NCBI GenBank assembly: GCA_035776675.1
Contig: DASTWO010000217.1
Location: 1-9,200, forward strand
Source: DASSOY01 sp035776675
Lineage (GTDB): Bacteria > Bacillota > Bacilli > Bacillales > DASSOY01
DNA: 9,200 nt
Direction of reading: 5' to 3'
The notes beneath the pieces were generated by a model. The model was not told where the DNA came from. It made no database searches and saw only the letters and a program-made list of their open reading frames with translations. A program made the position numbers and the translations under genes. This document shows, one piece after another, positions 6,726-9,200 of the stretch (positions are counted from its first letter, which is position 1; every line of letters starts with the position of its first letter).

Positions 6726-6860
6726 ATGAAGCGTACTTTTCAACCGAACACTCGCAAGCGTAAGAAGAATCATGGATTCCGTAAGCGTATGAGTACCAAA
6801 GACGGCCGCAGGGTATTGGCGCGCCGCCGCCGCAAAGGCCGTAAAGTATTGTCAGCTTAG
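6726..6860 (+). CDS. rpmH: 50S ribosomal protein L34
   Basis: A 44-residue, very basic protein of the large ribosomal subunit, the usual length for L34. It opens with MKRTFQPNTRKRKK and continues with HGFRKRMSTKDGRRVLARRR and a lysine/arginine-rich end, all hallmarks of the family. The start ATG is preceded by GGGAGGTG six bases upstream. It is the first gene transcribed away from the origin on the + strand, next to rnpA as in nearly all bacteria, and is followed immediately by a hairpin terminator. Confidence 0.98.
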   Translation: MKRTFQPNTRKRKKNHGFRKRMSTKDGRRVLARRRRKGRKVLSA

Positions 6861-6887
6861 GTCACTGATCCGTCAGTGGCCTTTTTT
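6860..6887 (+). terminator. Rho-independent terminator or attenuator after rpmH
   Basis: GGTCACTG (6860-6867), a 6-base loop and CAGTGGCC (6874-6881) form an 8-bp stem with one G-T wobble, followed directly by six T (6882-6887). The stem starts at the last base of the rpmH stop codon. As no clear promoter lies between it and rnpA, it probably terminates only part of the transcripts and so makes L34 mRNA more abundant than rnpA mRNA. Confidence 0.9.
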
Positions 6888-6946
6888 GGCTGTTTATGAT
6901 GAAGCAAGTAAAGGAACGAATCGTCTGTCGAGGTGGAGTGTTAGAT

Positions 6947-7309
6947 ATGAATACACAACGCCGTTTGAAAAAGAACAAAGAATTTCAGTCTGTTTTTCGC
7001 CTGGGAACTTCTAAGGCCAACAGGCAATTTGTTATTTATTCGTGTAATCAATCGGAGCGTAAGTGTTTCCGTGTTGGTATATCAGTGAGTAAGAGAGTCG
7101 GTAACGCCGTTACGAGAAATCGTATTAAGCGTTATGTGCGTGAGGCCGTTCGCCAGTTGGAAGGACAACTTTCCGAGGGGAATGATTATGTAATCATTGC
7201 CAGAAAGCCGACGGCAGACATGAATTTTCATCAGATGAAAAGCAGCCTTGTTCACGTGATGAAACGGGCCGGGGTTTTCCGGCGCAAATCGGGAGGAACA
7301 AGATCTTGA
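6947..7309 (+). CDS. rnpA: Ribonuclease P protein component
   Basis: Protein subunit of RNase P, which with the rnpB RNA matures the 5' ends of tRNAs. The product is 120 residues, close to the B. subtilis protein, and basic. It begins MNTQRRLKKNKEFQSVF, the normal family N-terminus, and contains the RNR signature GNAVTRNRIKR (residues 52-62) and the YVIIARKP strand (81-88). The frame is open from an upstream ATG at 6896, but that would add 17 residues that do not look like the family; ATG at 6947 has GTGGAG eight bases before it. A GTG at 6938 in frame is a weaker alternative. The 3' end overlaps the yidD start by four bases. Confidence 0.96.
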   Translation: MNTQRRLKKNKEFQSVFRLGTSKANRQFVIYSCNQSERKCFRVGISVSKRVGNAVTRNRIKRYVREAVRQLEGQLSEGNDYVIIARKPTADMNFHQMKSSLVHVMKRAGVFRRKSGGTRS

Positions 7310-7539
7310 AATACCTGTTTATCGCGATGATTCGTTTTTATCAAAAATATATTTCTCGTTTGACTCCACCGTCATGCAGGTTCTATCCAACTTGCTCGAA
7401 TTATGCTTTGGAGGCGGTGGAACGTTTTGGTGTGCTCAAGGGAAGTTGGCTGGCTGTCAGAAGGCTGGTTAAATGCCACCCCTTTCATGAGGGCGGCGTG
7501 GATCCCGTCCCATCGGGAAATCATTGTCACGAACATTGA
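7306..7539 (+). CDS. yidD: Membrane protein insertion efficiency factor YidD
   Basis: A 77-residue member of the YidD (haemolytic-type, DUF37) family, which assists YidC-dependent membrane protein insertion and associates with the inner face of the membrane. The N-terminal amphipathic segment MKYLFIAMIRFYQKYIS is followed by the signature PPSCRFYPTCSNYALEAVERFG with Cys24 and Cys30, then CHPFHEGGVDPVP with Cys57. The start is TTG at 7306, whose TTGA overlaps the rnpA stop; GGGAGG nine bases upstream supports it. Lying between rnpA and yidC is the widespread bacterial order, but in B. subtilis the gene is elsewhere, so this placement is informative for classification. Confidence 0.95.
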   Translation: MKYLFIAMIRFYQKYISRLTPPSCRFYPTCSNYALEAVERFGVLKGSWLAVRRLVKCHPFHEGGVDPVPSGNHCHEH

Positions 7540-7571
7540 TTGATGGAATGAATTGAGCGTCACTTAAAAAA

Positions 7572-7601
7572 CTTATTCGACTGAGTCCTAGAATGACGAA
7601 G
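7572..7601 (+). repeat. imperfect direct repeat, copy 1 (yidC leader)
   Basis: This 30-base unit matches 7642-7671 at 24 of 30 positions without gaps, with ATTCGAC near the start and AATGACGAAG at the end identical in both. The offset is 70 bases. Copy 1 ends within a short start-to-stop frame beginning at 7593. Confidence 0.6.
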
Positions 7602-7641
7602 TACCGTCAAGCGGCACTCAGAGGATTGTCGAGCAAAGATG

Positions 7642-7671
7642 CATATTCGACGTAGTGCGACAATGACGAAG
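7642..7671 (+). repeat. imperfect direct repeat, copy 2 (yidC leader)
   Basis: Second copy of the 30-base unit at 7572-7601. It runs into the yidC ribosome binding site, and its ATGACGAAG lies in frame with yidC, which is why the yidC frame appears open upstream of the true start. A local duplication of the region around the start is one explanation. Confidence 0.6.
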
Positions 7672-7683
7672 GGGGACAAGGAA

Positions 7684-8454
7684 GTGCGAAAGAAATTAGG
7701 CCTCGCCGTAATGCTTATTGGAATCATGGTTTTAATGGCGGGCTGTCAGGATTATTATAATACACCGGTAACGGCGGAGTCTGAAGGGTTGTGGACCCAT
7801 TACATCGTATGGCCGCTTTCCTGGTTTTTGAAGGAAGTCGCCAAATTTTTTGGTGGCAGCTACGGCATGTCGATTATTGTCTCCACAGTTTTGATCCGGT
7901 TGCTGCTGTTGCCGTTAATGATTAAACAAACGAAAAGTTCAAAGGCGATGCAGGATATTCAGCCGGAGATGAAGAAGTTAAGAGAGAAGTACAGCTCGAA
8001 AGATCAACAAACTCAGAAGAAACTTCAAGAAGAAACCATGAAGATGTTCCAGGAACATAATGTGAATCCGATGGCGGGCTGTTTACCCATTGTGGTGCAA
8101 ATGCCGATCTTGATTGCCTATTACCAGGCAATCCAGAAAACACCGGAAATAGCACAGCATGATTTTTTATGGTTCAGCCTTGGGCAGTCTGATCCGGTTT
8201 TGCCGATTATCGCCGCGCTTTTCACGTTTATCCAGCAGAAACTCATGTTGGGGCGGACCGGCAACTCAAATCCGCAAATGGCGATGATGACTTATGTGAT
8301 GCCGATTATGATTGCGGTTATCGGCTTCTTTGTACCCGCCGCACTTGCCCTTTACTGGGTAGTCGGAAACCTGTTTATGATTGGCCAAATTTTCATTATT
8401 TATAAACCAAGTGATTTAAAATTGAGCAATCAAACGGGAGGATCGAAAAAGTGA
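7684..8454 (+). CDS. yidC: Membrane protein insertase YidC / SpoIIIJ (lipoprotein)
   Basis: YidC/Oxa1 insertase that places proteins in the cytoplasmic membrane, alone or with SecYEG; in B. subtilis SpoIIIJ is also needed for sporulation. From GTG at 7684 the product is 256 residues. It starts with a lipoprotein signal peptide: RKK, a hydrophobic core, and lipobox LMAGC with the lipidated Cys at residue 21. The first insertase helix contains IRLLLLPLMIKQ with the conserved groove Arg at 72, followed by the charged cytoplasmic hairpin (SSKAMQDIQPEMKKLREKY), then NPMAGCLPIVVQMPI and further membrane segments ending near ALALYWVVGNLFMI. The frame is open from ATG 7639, but GTG 7684 gives a normal signal peptide and has AAGGGGG eight bases upstream. 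The stop overlaps the jag start (GTGA). Confidence 0.96.
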   Translation: MRKKLGLAVMLIGIMVLMAGCQDYYNTPVTAESEGLWTHYIVWPLSWFLKEVAKFFGGSYGMSIIVSTVLIRLLLLPLMIKQTKSSKAMQDIQPEMKKLREKYSSKDQQTQKKLQEETMKMFQEHNVNPMAGCLPIVVQMPILIAYYQAIQKTPEIAQHDFLWFSLGQSDPVLPIIAALFTFIQQKLMLGRTGNSNPQMAMMTYVMPIMIAVIGFFVPAALALYWVVGNLFMIGQIFIIYKPSDLKLSNQTGGSKK

Positions 8455-9071
8455 AGGAAATCACCAAATCAGGACGAACGGTGGAAGAGGCGCTTGATGC
8501 CGCACTTGGCGAGCTCCGGGTTGACCGGGAACAAGTGAAATTTCAAATTATGGAAGAGGCAAAGAAGGGCTTTTTGGGGATTGGCTCCAAGCCGGCGGTC
8601 GTGCAGGTTGAGGTGAAGAATGATCCTGTTAAGGTCGCATCTGATTTTCTTAAAGAAGTTACCGAACAAATGGGGGTTACTGTAGACATTGAAGTGAATC
8701 GCGAGGATCGTAATGTGATTTTTCAATTGTCCTCTGAGAAAATCGCCATTTTGATCGGAAAACGAGGAAACACGTTAAATGCGCTCCAGTATCTTACGAA
8801 TGTTGCCGCAAACCGGCAAGCTGATGGACATGTTCACTTTATTCTTGATGCGGAAAATTATCGTGAGAGAAGAGAAGAAACGTTGCAACAACTGGCAAAG
8901 CGTCTGTGCAAAAGAGTTCGTCAGACTGGGAGAGAGGCCAGGTTGGATCCCATGCCTTCCATGGAGAGGAAAGTCATTCATGTGGCATTAAAGGATGAAC
9001 CGGGTATTTCAACTTATTCCGACGGGGTAGATCCACATCGCCGGGTTGTCATTGTTCTTGACAGGAAATAG
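8451..9071 (+). CDS. jag: RNA-binding protein Jag / KhpB (SpoIIIJ-associated)
   Basis: RNA-binding protein of 206 residues encoded next to spoIIIJ, known as KhpB in streptococci, where it forms a complex with KhpA and influences cell-wall growth and division. Three family domains are visible: Jag-N (about 1-52) with EEAKKGFLGIGSKPA at 35-49; a KH domain with the GKRG loop at 103-106 followed by NTLNALQYLTN; and an R3H domain near the C-terminus with R173-x3-H177 and the conserved GISTYSDGVDPHRRVVI. The start is GTG at 8451, overlapping the yidC stop by four bases, with GGGAGG nine bases upstream, so it is translationally coupled to yidC. It is followed by a strong terminator, which closes the + strand operon. 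Confidence 0.96.
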   Translation: MKEITKSGRTVEEALDAALGELRVDREQVKFQIMEEAKKGFLGIGSKPAVVQVEVKNDPVKVASDFLKEVTEQMGVTVDIEVNREDRNVIFQLSSEKIAILIGKRGNTLNALQYLTNVAANRQADGHVHFILDAENYRERREETLQQLAKRLCKRVRQTGREARLDPMPSMERKVIHVALKDEPGISTYSDGVDPHRRVVIVLDRK

Positions 9072-9080
9072 TATAGATTG

Positions 9081-9121
9081 AACTTTTCCCTTTTCGGGTT
9101 TCCGGGAAGGGTTGTTTTTTT
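9081..9121 (+). terminator. Rho-independent terminator after jag
   Basis: AACTTTTCCC (9081-9090) and GGGAAGGGTT (9104-9113) form a 10-bp stem with two G-T wobbles and a 13-base loop, followed by G and seven T (9115-9121). It lies 10 bases after the jag stop and probably ends the rpmH-jag transcription unit. Confidence 0.88.
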
Positions 9122-9140
9122 GCTGTTTTCTATCGCGGGC

Positions 9141-9149
9141 TGTGGATAA
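9141..9149 (-). promoter_or_regulatory. isolated perfect DnaA box after jag
   Basis: The minus strand reads TTATCCACA, an exact consensus DnaA box, 2.5 kb from the upstream origin cluster. No second good box is seen in the remaining bases of the window. The next gene is expected to be mnmE by synteny but is not in the window, so the box may lie in its promoter region. Confidence 0.65.
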
Positions 9150-9200
9150 ACCGCCAGGTGTTCCCTATTGTCTTTTTTTTGCTTTATCCGTTAAACTATA

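Larger units (their letters stand above)
7540..7683 (+). promoter_or_regulatory. structured, internally repeated leader of yidC (possible RNA regulator)
   Basis: This 144-base gap has no protein-coding gene but shows internal order. CTGAGT (7581-7586) can pair with ACTCAG (7616-7621), enclosing a perfect TGACG/CGTCA hairpin with a 6-base loop (7594-7609). Downstream, ATTGTCG (7625-7631) pairs with CGACAAT (7658-7664), ending five bases before the yidC ribosome binding site at 7669-7675. The GTCGA at 7628-7632 can instead pair with TCGAC at 7577-7581, so the two folds compete. I recognise no known riboswitch class. Regulation is inference; the complementary segments are directly seen. Confidence 0.45.

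Noticed and set aside
7553..7581. Promoter for yidC starting at TTGAGC
   Set aside because: No acceptable -10 hexamer at the right spacing; yidC is more simply read from the upstream operon.
7593..7671. Guanidine-II (mini-ykkC) type RNA, because ACGA occurs twice in the yidC leader
   Set aside because: The ACGA motifs do not sit in the loops of two equal short hairpins as that class requires, and yidC is not a typical target.
7639..7683. Longer YidC starting at 7639 or 7663
   Set aside because: Would put 15 or 7 polar residues ahead of a normal lipoprotein signal peptide; GTG 7684 has the better-spaced ribosome binding site.

Overview
This window is the chromosomal replication origin region of a Gram-positive, low-to-mid GC Bacillales bacterium, most likely a member of the Bacillaceae. 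The proteins (DnaA, DnaN, RecF, GyrB, YidC, Jag) read very close to Bacillus subtilis versions, and the gene order is the classic jag-yidC-(yidD)-rnpA-rpmH / oriC / dnaA-dnaN-yaaA-recF-remB-gyrB arrangement. The genus cannot be fixed from sequence reading alone. The + strand as given runs opposite to the usual display, so dnaA to gyrB lie on the minus strand.

Layout. Positions 1-1509 hold the first 503 codons of gyrB, cut by the window edge. Then come remB (1591-1839), recF (1843-2955), yaaA with an S4 RNA-binding domain (2976-3191), dnaN (3308-4483) and dnaA (4633-6000), all on the minus strand. The origin is bipartite around dnaA. Between dnaA and dnaN (4484-4632) sit DnaA boxes, a GC-rich step, a DnaA-trio tract and an AT-rich stretch, which together look like the unwinding site. 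Between dnaA and rpmH (6001-6725) is a larger cluster of DnaA boxes, together with the divergent promoters for dnaA and rpmH. On the + strand follow rpmH (6726-6860), a hairpin terminator, rnpA (6947-7309), yidD (7306-7539), a 144-bp leader with repeats and hairpins, yidC/spoIIIJ (7684-8454), jag/khpB (8451-9071) and a strong terminator. The last 80 bases contain an isolated perfect DnaA box and presumably lead toward mnmE, which is not in the window.

How the genes work together. DnaA binds both box clusters and opens the duplex next to dnaN. The DnaN clamp, RecF (clamp and gap-linked recombination repair) and GyrB (supercoil removal) serve replication. RemB is a small DNA-binding regulator. 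On the other side are ribosomal protein L34, the RNase P protein, and YidD-YidC for membrane protein insertion, with Jag as an RNA-binding partner.

I find no mobile element, CRISPR array, tRNA or rRNA, and no clearly new multi-gene system. The points most worth a second look are the DnaA-trio element, the recurring convergent DnaA-box pairs, the duplicated and foldable yidC leader, the conflicting dnaN start signals and the isolated DnaA box after jag. Six of the eleven genes appear to start with GTG or TTG, so start sites needed individual judgement.
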